Source of the DNA: Sporofaciens musculi
GTDB taxonomy: Bacteria > Bacillota > Clostridia > Lachnospirales > Lachnospiraceae
Length of the DNA: 64,000 nucleotides
NCBI RefSeq assembly: GCF_009830285.1
Contig: NZ_WUQX01000001.1
Coordinates: forward strand, 4,960,501-5,024,500
Reading direction: 5' to 3'
Notes under the pieces: model-generated
What the model was told of the DNA's origin: nothing
Seen by the model: only the letters and a program-made list of their open reading frames with translations
Database searches by the model: none
Shown: in pieces, positions 37,101-44,874 of the stretch
Layout of the letters: each line of letters starts with the position of its first letter
How positions within the stretch are numbered: the stretch's first letter is position 1
Program-made: the position numbers and the translations under genes

Positions 37101-38174
37101 GTGCTCAATGCCTTGGCAGTACAATGCGATTTCTCTCTGTGCATCTTCCTGTCGTTTTCGGCATGTTCTTAATTTTTCTTCCGCCTCCTCTAAATCCGTT
37201 GTCCCGATCGCCTCCTTCTCCCGTTCCAACAGACTTTTTTCCCCTTTGAGCTCGCCTGCCCTTCTGTATGATTTCTCCAGCTTTTCCTTTGTCTCCTTCA
37301 ATTCGTCTGTCTCTGCTTCCAGCTTTCCCCTGGCGGCGTCAACCATCGCCTTTTCTTCCAGGTAGGCGATCGCTTTCTGCCCCAACATATACTGATTATA
37401 TCTTACATACTCATTCCGTATAATCTGCAAATCTTTATAAGCCCTTTTTAATCCATTCAGCTTATCCTGTATATCATCCATTTTCTCCATGGCGTCTACC
37501 ATAGCACGCAAATCCTCATCGGACAAAGTCTGCAAAGAGTCGTTCAATATCTCATATACTTTTTTTGGCGTAAATTCCTTGGAAAGCTTGGGTGCCCTGA
37601 CCTTTATGAGCAGCCGTATAAATTGTTCATACTGTTCCAGTCTCGGAAACCCAAATATATGTTTATTTACTAAACCCATATATTCTTTTTGCGCTTCTGT
37701 AAACAGATTATTTTCTCCCAGTTCCTTTTTTATCTCCTGCTTCGTATATACAATTTTCGTATTTCCCACATCACGATACAGGTTAAAATCATATCCTATT
37801 CTCCTCCCATCCAATACGAGAAATCCCCAGAAGCCCATAGCTTTCCCCTTTTGAGCCTGCTGGCCGATTCCAATCGTCCGATAGCGGTTCCCCTTCCTAA
37901 ACTCTAAATATAGATAGCCGGTAGCTTCCTCCTTCTCCCCATCGTTCAGAAAATAGTATTCCATTCTTCTGTCACTGGAGCCAAAAGGATCCAATCGACT
38001 AGGCGTCCTGTCACCATCCAGTATAAAAGGAATAAAACTCTGCGTAGTAATAGACTTTCCTGAGCCATTCTGTCCCCGTAGAAGCAGTTTACCATCTGCA
38101 AAAGAAAATACTTCATCATCGTATAGCCAGAAATTCACAAATCCTATTCGATTCATATGCCAACGCTCACTCAT
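34140..38174 (-). CDS. jetC: Wadjet defence protein JetC (SMC/MukB-like ATPase)
   Basis: A 1344-aa condensin-type ATPase (TIGR02680 type). Walker A GQNGSGKS is at residues 34-41. Two long coiled-coil arms (about 230-560 and 740-1010) flank a hinge-like region. The C-terminal head carries signature FSGGEKAMA and Walker B RIIALDEAFAGVDD. JetC extrudes DNA loops with ATP and recognises small circular plasmids. It starts in an ATGA overlap with jetB and has an AAAGGAG site. Length is normal and there is no frameshift, so the system looks intact. Confidence 0.95.
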   Translation of the reverse strand: MSERWHMNRIGFVNFWLYDDEVFSFADGKLLLRGQNGSGKSITTQSFIPFILDGDRTPSRLDPFGSSDRRMEYYFLNDGEKEEATGYLYLEFRKGNRYRTIGIGQQAQKGKAMGFWGFLVLDGRRIGYDFNLYRDVGNTKIVYTKQEIKKELGENNLFTEAQKEYMGLVNKHIFGFPRLEQYEQFIRLLIKVRAPKLSKEFTPKKVYEILNDSLQTLSDEDLRAMVDAMEKMDDIQDKLNGLKRAYKDLQIIRNEYVRYNQYMLGQKAIAYLEEKAMVDAARGKLEAETDELKETKEKLEKSYRRAGELKGEKSLLEREKEAIGTTDLEEAEEKLRTCRKRQEDAQREIALYCQGIEHRRNTIREYDAIVREIQKNIDAYQMEIEQLVNDMDELQNIICFSGHGQILSLWKTSDGYGECKKIKSEIEKLCINVQAALDELKKFREIQIQCDRLSKDCSSLEEKKAQAWQQVNDAETMEDALRDDLIEAYYGLEQLNQEFYLSKKELEQISIYIQKYQDVSDYGNIRNLIGNIWEMKNQKLGSELSVLEVRKEKKAESVRICREELEELEKVSEITPVRREILSRTREKLAENNISFSPFYEAVDFTEHISMRDRDLLECQLEDAGLLDALVVPQKDYTRAMEILEEWSDKILCLKDSGKTRYSKLAAVAGDMELRKMTERILSNIGEEDDCQIVLKPDGYFRHGALEGYSRPEREACYIGEAIRKEKKKEQIRRKKEELQLLQQELEALGQEIDGLRKRIGILQEEYHGLPVFDELDEAIAMKKDLNWTFEKCSEECGKKQKEKEGCEIQKKQSAQRVIAKCRELPYERNIESYEEILGALYEYKGQLESLQMAVMGFLAEQAREDMQKQLIEKEEDAIDREDIYKKRAEQEVQEQKLQIEKLDEFLNAPENKERAKRLKIIWKELNLKDDEERELGKEQAVWENTVKRLEPDIETQKKSVMEKMEKEVRLRKYFDEELSLGLVFARESKTTPEAAKQAKTVIREADRNKSVAEIVSNMDRIFHAHIGSLVIYGTFMEDCFAEETTDAMALRKRHRIVSYMQGRKLYFEEFYQVIKERIDETQLLIRQKDRELFENILSDTLSRKLNVRIAESRKWIQDMSSLMRKIDTSMSLTFSLDWRAKTAGGEGELDTAELEKMLNRDRELMTAEDIERISAHFRNKIYTVKQMAEENGEVLSYTDLVREALDYRKWFEFKMFYYRNDENKKELTNGAFNRFSGGEKAMAMYVPLFAALNAQYKKAEPDDLPRIIALDEAFAGVDDKNISSMFDLVRKFDFDFIMNSQVLWGCYASVPFLRIAELLRPANSKVVTVIYYLWNGKQRIIEE

Positions 38175-39310
38175 CTGCTCTTCTCCTTTGTCTCAAACTC
38201 TGCCGGATAGCGCCCGATCATTTTTCCTGCTGCCGGATAGATGACAATCTCCCCGTCACACTCGTCAACCATCATCCATGATTTCATATAAGAAATAACC
38301 GCTTTTAACAGTTTTGCGTCTTCCATCTCCCTGTATTCCTTGCTCCATGCCGCCCGATATCTATTACGATAATGGTGCATTTCTTCCTGAAACTCTTTTA
38401 TTGAAACAACAATACAGTCGTCCTGCCGCTTCTTCCAAACACCCTCGTCTGCTTTTTCCCTAATCAGCCTGCACAAGAGCAAAACAAGCTCTGGAAGCAT
38501 AGCCTCCCTTGGATGCCTTTCCCCAAAGGGTTCATCTTCATCTATCACCAGAAAGGCAGCATTTTTATGGACATGAAGCTGTCCTCCCAAATATTCACTG
38601 AAATTTTTCTGTATCCACTGTCTCTGGTTTTTCAGATAGATACTGTCTGGGTTATCGGACCGGCTCCAATAAAGAGCCGGTGCCGCCACCATCTGCCTGT
38701 ATACACGATTAATCCTATAATGCCCTCTGTCCGCTTCGCTTTCCTCATTCTGCTGCTTCTCAAAATCTTCCCATGACTGAAAATCAACTATGCTATATGC
38801 AAAATTCACCGCCATGTATCTGGAAAGCCCTGTATTCTCATACAAAATCTCCTGCCCAATACTGCTGCCCACATTATCGCTGCTCCCTTCATATGCTTCT
38901 AACAGCCTCATATTCTCACAAAACTGCAGCACTCTTACCAAAGACTTTCTCTGTGTAAAAGAAGTCCAGTCCACATCCATCACACCTTTTAGCTGCAGCT
39001 CCAGCATATCTACCAATTCTGATAACAGAAATTGCTCCTGTTCTTCCTTATCTTCCAGGAATGCTAAGACAGCACAAAAAAGACAGTAATCCCTGCTCTC
39101 CGTAAAGTCTGTAATGCCCATATATCCTTCCGCACGGGCAGGGATTTTCTCCACCTTCAATATCTGTTCATTATTGATTACCGTCCAGCCTAGCTGCTCT
39201 CGAAAAAATTTCTGGCATTTTGGCAGCTCTCTGCGGACCTTCATATATAATTCTTTATCCTTCTTCTTATCAATCCAACAATTTTCTATTAATGCCCTTG
39301 CCGCTTCCAT
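38171..39310 (-). CDS. jetB: Wadjet defence protein JetB (MukE-like, DUF2398)
   Basis: About 379 aa from the ATG at 39310 (MEAARALIENCWID), which has GAGGA eight bases upstream; a TTG at 39325 is less likely. TIGR02678/DUF2398 type, with the winged-helix-like content of a MukE-type kite subunit. It starts 5 bases after the jetA stop and overlaps jetC by 4, which fits stoichiometric co-translation of a JetABC complex. Confidence 0.92.
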   Translation of the reverse strand: MEAARALIENCWIDKKKDKELYMKVRRELPKCQKFFREQLGWTVINNEQILKVEKIPARAEGYMGITDFTESRDYCLFCAVLAFLEDKEEQEQFLLSELVDMLELQLKGVMDVDWTSFTQRKSLVRVLQFCENMRLLEAYEGSSDNVGSSIGQEILYENTGLSRYMAVNFAYSIVDFQSWEDFEKQQNEESEADRGHYRINRVYRQMVAAPALYWSRSDNPDSIYLKNQRQWIQKNFSEYLGGQLHVHKNAAFLVIDEDEPFGERHPREAMLPELVLLLCRLIREKADEGVWKKRQDDCIVVSIKEFQEEMHHYRNRYRAAWSKEYREMEDAKLLKAVISYMKSWMMVDECDGEIVIYPAAGKMIGRYPAEFETKEKSR

Positions 39311-39314
39311 TTTT

Positions 39315-40787
39315 CTAATCCTCAAACTGAAATATATATCTGGGCATCATAAGTTCCCCATCCTCACATTTCAGAGTGTAACTTCCCTCCTGTTTTATCA
39401 AACGAAATGCCTGTCCATACTCGGTCCGTCCGCTTTTGGACACAGTCAGATTCGCCTGTGCAATCCAACGCAAAAGAGTCTCCCTTGTATCCACAGAAAT
39501 GCAGTCGTCAATCCTACTGATATCCAGCTTATTGTCCTGAATATATTTCATAACCAGATTTCTGTCTTCCTCCAGTTTTTCCAAATATTGGTTACGCTGT
39601 GCCAATTTCTCCAATGCTTTACTTTCAAACCCAGATTTATGTATTCTAGGTTTATAAGTTCTGGTATGGGGCTTCAGTTCATATTCCGATGGCAGTTCAT
39701 CGAAAACGCCACTGTTTATGCTATCCGTGGAACGGGGACAGTTTACTTTAAAATGCCGCACATGCTGTATTCCGAATACATGCGCCGAAAGTTTATGGGC
39801 CGCTTCTACATTTTCGCACTGCATGAACATCTGAATAAATTTCTTATAATCTTCCTTACGGCTGATTCCCCAATTTTGTATCTGTACGATTAAGGCTGCA
39901 TTCTGTATAATTTTCCGTATAACTTCATCTGTAATATCCAATACCTTCTGACTTTCACTTGGATGCCTATCTGTCGAAATGAACCAATCTGACAGGCTCT
40001 GCCATTTTCCGTAAATGTTTTCTTTTATCGCATTCTCCCTTAAATCCTGGATTTCCGAATCAGGGTGTGGAATTGCCAATTCACTCTCAATGACCCGCTC
40101 TAATACTCTGTCTACCATCTGCTGAGACAATTTCTTAATTATATTTTCAATACGTATAGATTTATTCTGAAGCTGCTGCACAAACTCTTGTAAATAAGAA
40201 ATAAATCGATCCTTATGTACGACAAACTCAATAGATTTGAGAACCTTATCTGATTTACCTGAATAGAATTCTCTCAAATAATCCTGATAGTTTCGGTTTA
40301 ATCTCTTAAAATCTTCCTGCAAATTGCTCCACCATTCATTCACCGCTTTCAGCTCCTGACGGTCTATCTGCTCCATTTCATTCAAGGCATTCTCAATCCG
40401 CACAAAATAATTCATGGACAGATTACCACTGTCCATGAAAAGATTTTCAAGCTTTACCGTCATTCTTTCTATCTCTACTGCATATTCCGACATTGTATAA
40501 CGGTATTGCTTATTTTTATATTCCGCAATCGTATAAACTCTTTTCGGGTCTTGGATAGAGGTAAGATTTTTCCATCCAACCAACGCCTCTAAATCTGTTT
40601 TTAACTGATCCATAGAATAATCTGAAAACTCCGGATACTCCCTAAGCAGCTCCAACACATCTTCCTTATATAATTGAAAATGCATTTTCTCGTACTCTAT
40701 AAAAAAAATCCGCATAATACGCCTGTATTGCGAAGCATTACCAGCAGACAAATATATAGCTTCTTGAATTGATTCCAAATATTTCAA
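39315..40787 (-). CDS. jetA: Wadjet defence protein JetA (kleisin-like, DUF2397)
   Basis: A 490-aa TIGR02677/DUF2397 protein that starts at a TTG with GGGGG eight bases upstream. An N-terminal winged helix (residues 25-95, IMRIFFIEYEKMHFQLYKEDV) is followed by a long helical middle and a C-terminal winged helix, the plan of a MukF-like kleisin. It should bridge the JetC heads and bind JetB. First gene of the operon. The DUF2397/2398/2399 composition points to the type II Wadjet class; the class name is from memory. Confidence 0.93.
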   Translation of the reverse strand: MKYLESIQEAIYLSAGNASQYRRIMRIFFIEYEKMHFQLYKEDVLELLREYPEFSDYSMDQLKTDLEALVGWKNLTSIQDPKRVYTIAEYKNKQYRYTMSEYAVEIERMTVKLENLFMDSGNLSMNYFVRIENALNEMEQIDRQELKAVNEWWSNLQEDFKRLNRNYQDYLREFYSGKSDKVLKSIEFVVHKDRFISYLQEFVQQLQNKSIRIENIIKKLSQQMVDRVLERVIESELAIPHPDSEIQDLRENAIKENIYGKWQSLSDWFISTDRHPSESQKVLDITDEVIRKIIQNAALIVQIQNWGISRKEDYKKFIQMFMQCENVEAAHKLSAHVFGIQHVRHFKVNCPRSTDSINSGVFDELPSEYELKPHTRTYKPRIHKSGFESKALEKLAQRNQYLEKLEEDRNLVMKYIQDNKLDISRIDDCISVDTRETLLRWIAQANLTVSKSGRTEYGQAFRLIKQEGSYTLKCEDGELMMPRYIFQFED

Positions 40788-40951
40788 ATTACATTCCCCC
40801 TGTATCCCTAAGCGAAATCATTAACACCCGTCTGTCATCCTGTACCTACAAATTAATTACCAGGCTGATCGTCTGTCAGCAGTCATTTAAGATTGTTCGG
40901 AATGCCCATCATATATTTCCCATATACACTCCTGCGTATTTCCTTATTTAT

Positions 40952-40980
40952 ATCATAGCATTTTCATATCTCATACACAA
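40952..40980 (-). promoter_or_regulatory. Possible promoter of the jet operon
   Basis: On the minus strand TTGTGT (40975-40980) and TATGAT (40952-40957) are 17 bases apart, giving a leader of about 155 bases before jetA. The remainder of the gap to 41130 is AT-rich and I see no gene in it. Confidence 0.5.
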
Positions 40981-41130
40981 CTACATTTAATATACAATTT
41001 AGCTTTCTTTATTTCTTCTTTACATATGACGTATAAACATCTTTTGCAGGCTAATTCTTAATTAAATCAAGAACTCCCCATATTCAGACTGGCAAACTAT
41101 CCCTCACGCACAACGCCCCATACCCCGCGT

Positions 41131-41148
41131 GTGTCAAGTTATTGTCAC
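41131..41148. repeat. TGTCAA/TTGTCA repeat L1 near the recombinase element edge
   Basis: TGTCAAGTTATTGTCA (41132-41147) matches 14 of 16 bases with the perfect dyad at 41243-41258 and is in the same orientation. The two copies are 111 bp apart at the left edge of the recombinase cluster. They are candidate recombinase-binding or attachment sequences. Confidence 0.45.
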
Positions 41149-41242
41149 AAACTTTTTTCACTTTTTTTGATTGAAAATCGCTGAAACCCGCATAACTTCG
41201 TGGGGCGTGTGGTTCATTATTGCTAAGTTAGGGCAAAATTGG

Positions 41243-41258
41243 TGACAAATTATTGTCA
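41243..41258. repeat. TGACAA-ATTA-TTGTCA dyad L2 at the recombinase stop codon
   Basis: A perfect inverted repeat with a 4-base centre. Its last three bases are the stop codon of the small recombinase gene. Related sequence ACAAATTAT(C/T)GT-AAGTT occurs at 50576-50592. It could be a crossover or binding site of the serine recombinases. Confidence 0.45.
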
Positions 41259-41621
41259 AGTTGGAATGTCCGAAACAGCCTTCAGGATTTCCTCTGTAAT
41301 CCCCGCCATATTCCTGTCTGCCGCATAAAGTTCCGCTCCCTGATTCTTTAACTGCCTGACCAAACCTACTGCATCTGGCACCGAACGTGACAGCCTGCTC
41401 ATATTATAGACAAATACCCCATTATAAGTCCCGGCATTCCTTAAAAGTTTTTGCAGTCCGGGGCGGTCTGTCCGCAGACCGGAGATACCGTTGTCAGCAT
41501 AAATATCTATCTCTGTCCGCTCTCCCCACATGCCCCGGATTTGCCCTGTCAGCACTTCTGCCTGATGCCGTACTGCCACCTGATCCGGATTCCCTACTCT
41601 TGCATATATCGCTGCCCTCAT
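41256..41621 (-). CDS. Mini serine-recombinase-like protein lacking the catalytic serine
   Basis: 121 aa from the ATG at 41621, which overlaps the preceding recombinase stop as ATGA and has AAAGGAG seven bases upstream. It consists only of a resolvase catalytic-domain fold: AAIYARVGNPDQ, YADNGISGLRTDRPGLQKLL and YNMSRLSRS. The residue that should be the nucleophilic serine in the ARVS motif is Gly (codon GGG), so strand cleavage is not expected. There is no recombinase or zinc-ribbon domain. It could act as an accessory or directionality partner for the three large recombinases, which is inference. Confidence 0.85.
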   Translation of the reverse strand: MRAAIYARVGNPDQVAVRHQAEVLTGQIRGMWGERTEIDIYADNGISGLRTDRPGLQKLLRNAGTYNGVFVYNMSRLSRSVPDAVGLVRQLKNQGAELYAADRNMAGITEEILKAVSDIPT

Positions 41622-43177
41622 TCTGTCTCCTTTCCATTTTCGCGGAAGTTCCACATGATTTCAACTCTTTTGTCTTTATAAACGTGTATTTTCTTAATAA
41701 ATATATCAACTACTTCCTGTGTCAGCATTTCCAGGTGGGAATACCGGATGATCTGCTTCATATCTTCCTCCGCCCTGCGGTATTCCTCCCGAAGCTGTTC
41801 CAGTTCTTCCCCCTGCGCATCTGCCTCTGCCGACAACTGGATCGTCTGCTCTTTTATGCTGTCCGCCTTCTGTCTGTAGCTTTCCGCAGATACTCTGCCG
41901 CAGGCATAACTTTCATATAAGGCGTCTGCCTCTGCCTGAAGCTCCTTCTTCCTTCTCTTGCAGTCTGCTATCTTCTTTTCCGTCCTCACAATACAGGACT
42001 TTTGGAAAGAAACAAGGCTTTGTTTTTCTTTTACGGCATTTCCGCGCACCATCAGTTCCCGGTTCAGCATCATCAGCACGGTTTCCTCCAGCAGATCGGC
42101 GGAAAAGTATGTACAGCACTCCGGTATCTGCAAAACAGCGTGTTTCCGGCACTCAAACCTGCGGTATTTATTCTTCCCCCGTATAGGCTTGTAAGTCATG
42201 GAATAACCGCATCCGCCGCAGAACAGTTTCCCCACAAGTGGGTTTTTCTCCCCTTTTCTGGAAGTGTCCGCATCTTTACGGAACAGGCATACCTTTTCGT
42301 AATCTTCCGGTGTAACAAGCGGCTCATGGTGGTCTGGTATCACTTTCCATTCTTCCATTGGTACAGCGATACCGTTTTTACTGCCTACAGACTTACGCTT
42401 TGATTTCCCGTAGGCCATCTCACCCAGGTAGAAACGGTTATTCAGGACAGCCCGGACAGACACATGATCCCACGCCTGCATCCTGCCGTCTTTATCCGCC
42501 CGCTCCGGGTGGCGCATCTGTGTTTTGGTCAGTATCCCCTTTTCATTGAGAATCCTTGCGATCTGGGTGCTTCCATTCCCTCTAAGGGCAAGGGCAAAAA
42601 TATAACGCACGATCTCCGCTTCCTTTTCGTTCACTACAACCGTATTTTTTAATTCCCGGCTTTTCTCATACCCAAAAGGTGCCTGTCCGAAAACATATTC
42701 CCCGCTGGCGCATTTATTTTCAAATGAAGCCTTAACCTTTACAGATATATCCTTGCTGTATAGGTCATAAAGAAGCGTCTGGAATGCCGTATCAATAGGG
42801 GTTGTGCTTCCCGCATGGTCGCGGCTGTCGTAATGGTCGTTTACTGCGATAAACCGCACCCCCATGAACGGGAATATCTGGTTCATGTAGGTTCCAAGCT
42901 CGATATAATCCCTTGAAAAACGGGACATATCCTTGACAAGTACACACCCTATCTTATTTTCCCTGATCTCCTTTAACATTCTCTGCATCCCCGGCCTTTC
43001 CATGCTTGTGCCGGAATAGCCGTCATCACAAAACTCAGAGACTTCTTTTCCCCTCAGTTCCTCATTGCCGCGTATGTAGGCATGGAGCATGACCCTTTGG
43101 CTGCTGATGCTGTTGCTCTCATCCTTGTCATCCGCATCTTCCAGTGACAGCCGCAGGTAAATGGCAAGTTTATCCAT
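41618..43177 (-). CDS. Large serine recombinase 3
   Basis: 519 aa from the ATG at 43177 (MDKLAIYLRLS). The resolvase catalytic domain (residues 3-150) has the nucleophile serine in YLRLS, with VKDMSRFSRDYIELG downstream. A recombinase DNA-binding domain follows, then a zinc ribbon (LFCGGCGYSMTYKP...FECRKHAVLQIPEC) and a C-terminal coiled coil (370-470). It overlaps the upstream recombinase by 8 bp and the mini-recombinase by 4 bp. It should excise and integrate the element by 2-bp staggered cuts. Confidence 0.93.
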   Translation of the reverse strand: MDKLAIYLRLSLEDADDKDESNSISSQRVMLHAYIRGNEELRGKEVSEFCDDGYSGTSMERPGMQRMLKEIRENKIGCVLVKDMSRFSRDYIELGTYMNQIFPFMGVRFIAVNDHYDSRDHAGSTTPIDTAFQTLLYDLYSKDISVKVKASFENKCASGEYVFGQAPFGYEKSRELKNTVVVNEKEAEIVRYIFALALRGNGSTQIARILNEKGILTKTQMRHPERADKDGRMQAWDHVSVRAVLNNRFYLGEMAYGKSKRKSVGSKNGIAVPMEEWKVIPDHHEPLVTPEDYEKVCLFRKDADTSRKGEKNPLVGKLFCGGCGYSMTYKPIRGKNKYRRFECRKHAVLQIPECCTYFSADLLEETVLMMLNRELMVRGNAVKEKQSLVSFQKSCIVRTEKKIADCKRRKKELQAEADALYESYACGRVSAESYRQKADSIKEQTIQLSAEADAQGEELEQLREEYRRAEEDMKQIIRYSHLEMLTQEVVDIFIKKIHVYKDKRVEIMWNFRENGKETE

Positions 43178-44873
43178 TTGCAAGCACCCCTTCCAGCAAT
43201 TCATTCGTATAGGCAAACTGTACTTCTATCCTTTTCCCCGGATAGACATAAATCCTCCGGATCAGGGATTCTATCATTTCCTTTGTCAGTTCCCTGCCGC
43301 TTTTCAAACGGAGAAGGGCACGGGCAGCCGCAAGGTATTTCCCTGATACGTTATCCAGGTTCTTCCTGTCCGCTTCCAGTTCTTCCTTCTGCCGGTTTAA
43401 GTCATGCAGCCTGCCTTCCTGCCGCATCTTATACGCGACATACTCACTCTGAGGGATAATGCCCTCACGGTATTCCACATATTTTGTCCGTTCTTCTTCT
43501 TTTGCGGCGGCAACAGACCTTTCCGCTTTCCTGATTTTTGCATCAATTTCCGCACCTTTTTCCCGGATCTGCTCTTTCACGATCTCTGTATATTTCTTCA
43601 TTTTCCCCAGATACACAGAAAACTCCATTTTAAGGAGCGGCATCAGAATATCCACCAGTTCCGCCTTTGAAATGCGGTTCGACGCCGGGCATCCTTCCAC
43701 TTTTGTCTGCCCGCCGTTTAAGCAGAAATACCCGTCCAGCCTTGCCTTGCTGCCGTCCGCATAGGTTTTCACATAACTATGTCTTGTCATTTTCCTGCCA
43801 CATACGCCGCAGTAAAGCACACTGTCAAAAATATTCTCCCCTATCGGGCACCCTTCCGTCGGATGCGTATAGGATTTTGTCCTCTCATGGAGCCTTTCAC
43901 ACACTTTTGCCGCCTCTGCGAATATTGCCGCATCAACAATGGGGGCATGGGTGTTTTCCCTGACCACCCATTCACCTTCTGCTTTATGGATACGGTTTTT
44001 TTCGTCCCTGGCAGTGATGGAAGTCCGCCCCTGCACCAGCTTTCCGGTATACGTCTCACTTTTCAGGATGCGTTCTACGGCGCTCTTGTCCCATCCCTTA
44101 TATGCCCCGGATTCCGGCATAAAAAATACTTCCCCGGTTTTCTTATATACAGAAGGCGGATTGACTTTCTGCCTGTTCAAGTCATCCGCTACCGCCGTGA
44201 AACTGCCTGTCTCGATAAACAGGCTGAAAATATGCTTCACAATCCCTTCCGTATTTTCATCCGGTAAAAGCTTCCGTATTTTTTTATCCCACCCGGCTTT
44301 ATAGCCGTAGGGCGGCGGCCCTCCTACATAGGAGCCTTCCTGCCGTCTCTGTTTCAAATGCTGCTTCGCCTTTACGGAAAAATCCTTTGCATACATATCA
44401 TTGACAAGGTTTTTTATCTCCGCTGCCATCTGCTTCGTATTGCTTCCCCGCATCCCCGTGTCGAGGCCATCAGCAACCGCAATGAAGCGGACGCCCAGAA
44501 ACGGGAATATTTTCTCAATATAATTCCCCGCTTCCAGATAGTTCCTGCCAAACCGGGAAAGGTCTTTGACCACCACGCAGTCAATGCTTCCTAGCCTTAT
44601 ATCCTGCATAAGCCTCTGGAACTCATCACGGTTGAAGTTGCTTCCTGTTTTCCCCAGGTCAACATAACGGTCTACAATCTCTATCCGCTCTGTCCCTTCC
44701 CTGTTAAAATCTTCGATATATTTTTCCGCAATCTTCACCTGAACTTCAACAGATTCATTCTTTTTCTTGTCCTGATCGGATGAGAGCCTTGCGTAAATGC
44801 CTGCTTTATAACATATTTTTGCTTCTTTTACCGCCACAGCAGGGGCGGAAGTCCTCTTTGACACTCTCCCCAT
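43170..44873 (-). CDS. Large serine recombinase 2
   Basis: A 567-aa recombinase with a 25-residue basic N-terminal extension before YKAGIYARLSSDQD, whose serine is the nucleophile. VVVKDLSRFGRNYLEAG marks the catalytic domain. The recombinase domain, the zinc ribbon (YCGVCGRKMTRHSY...LNGGQTKVEGC) and the coiled coil (430-510) are complete. The gene starts 1 bp after the stop of recombinase 1. The three large recombinases are clearly related but not recent copies, so they probably act together rather than being redundant. Confidence 0.93.
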   Translation of the reverse strand: MGRVSKRTSAPAVAVKEAKICYKAGIYARLSSDQDKKKNESVEVQVKIAEKYIEDFNREGTERIEIVDRYVDLGKTGSNFNRDEFQRLMQDIRLGSIDCVVVKDLSRFGRNYLEAGNYIEKIFPFLGVRFIAVADGLDTGMRGSNTKQMAAEIKNLVNDMYAKDFSVKAKQHLKQRRQEGSYVGGPPPYGYKAGWDKKIRKLLPDENTEGIVKHIFSLFIETGSFTAVADDLNRQKVNPPSVYKKTGEVFFMPESGAYKGWDKSAVERILKSETYTGKLVQGRTSITARDEKNRIHKAEGEWVVRENTHAPIVDAAIFAEAAKVCERLHERTKSYTHPTEGCPIGENIFDSVLYCGVCGRKMTRHSYVKTYADGSKARLDGYFCLNGGQTKVEGCPASNRISKAELVDILMPLLKMEFSVYLGKMKKYTEIVKEQIREKGAEIDAKIRKAERSVAAAKEEERTKYVEYREGIIPQSEYVAYKMRQEGRLHDLNRQKEELEADRKNLDNVSGKYLAAARALLRLKSGRELTKEMIESLIRRIYVYPGKRIEVQFAYTNELLEGVLANG

Positions 44874-44874
44874 G

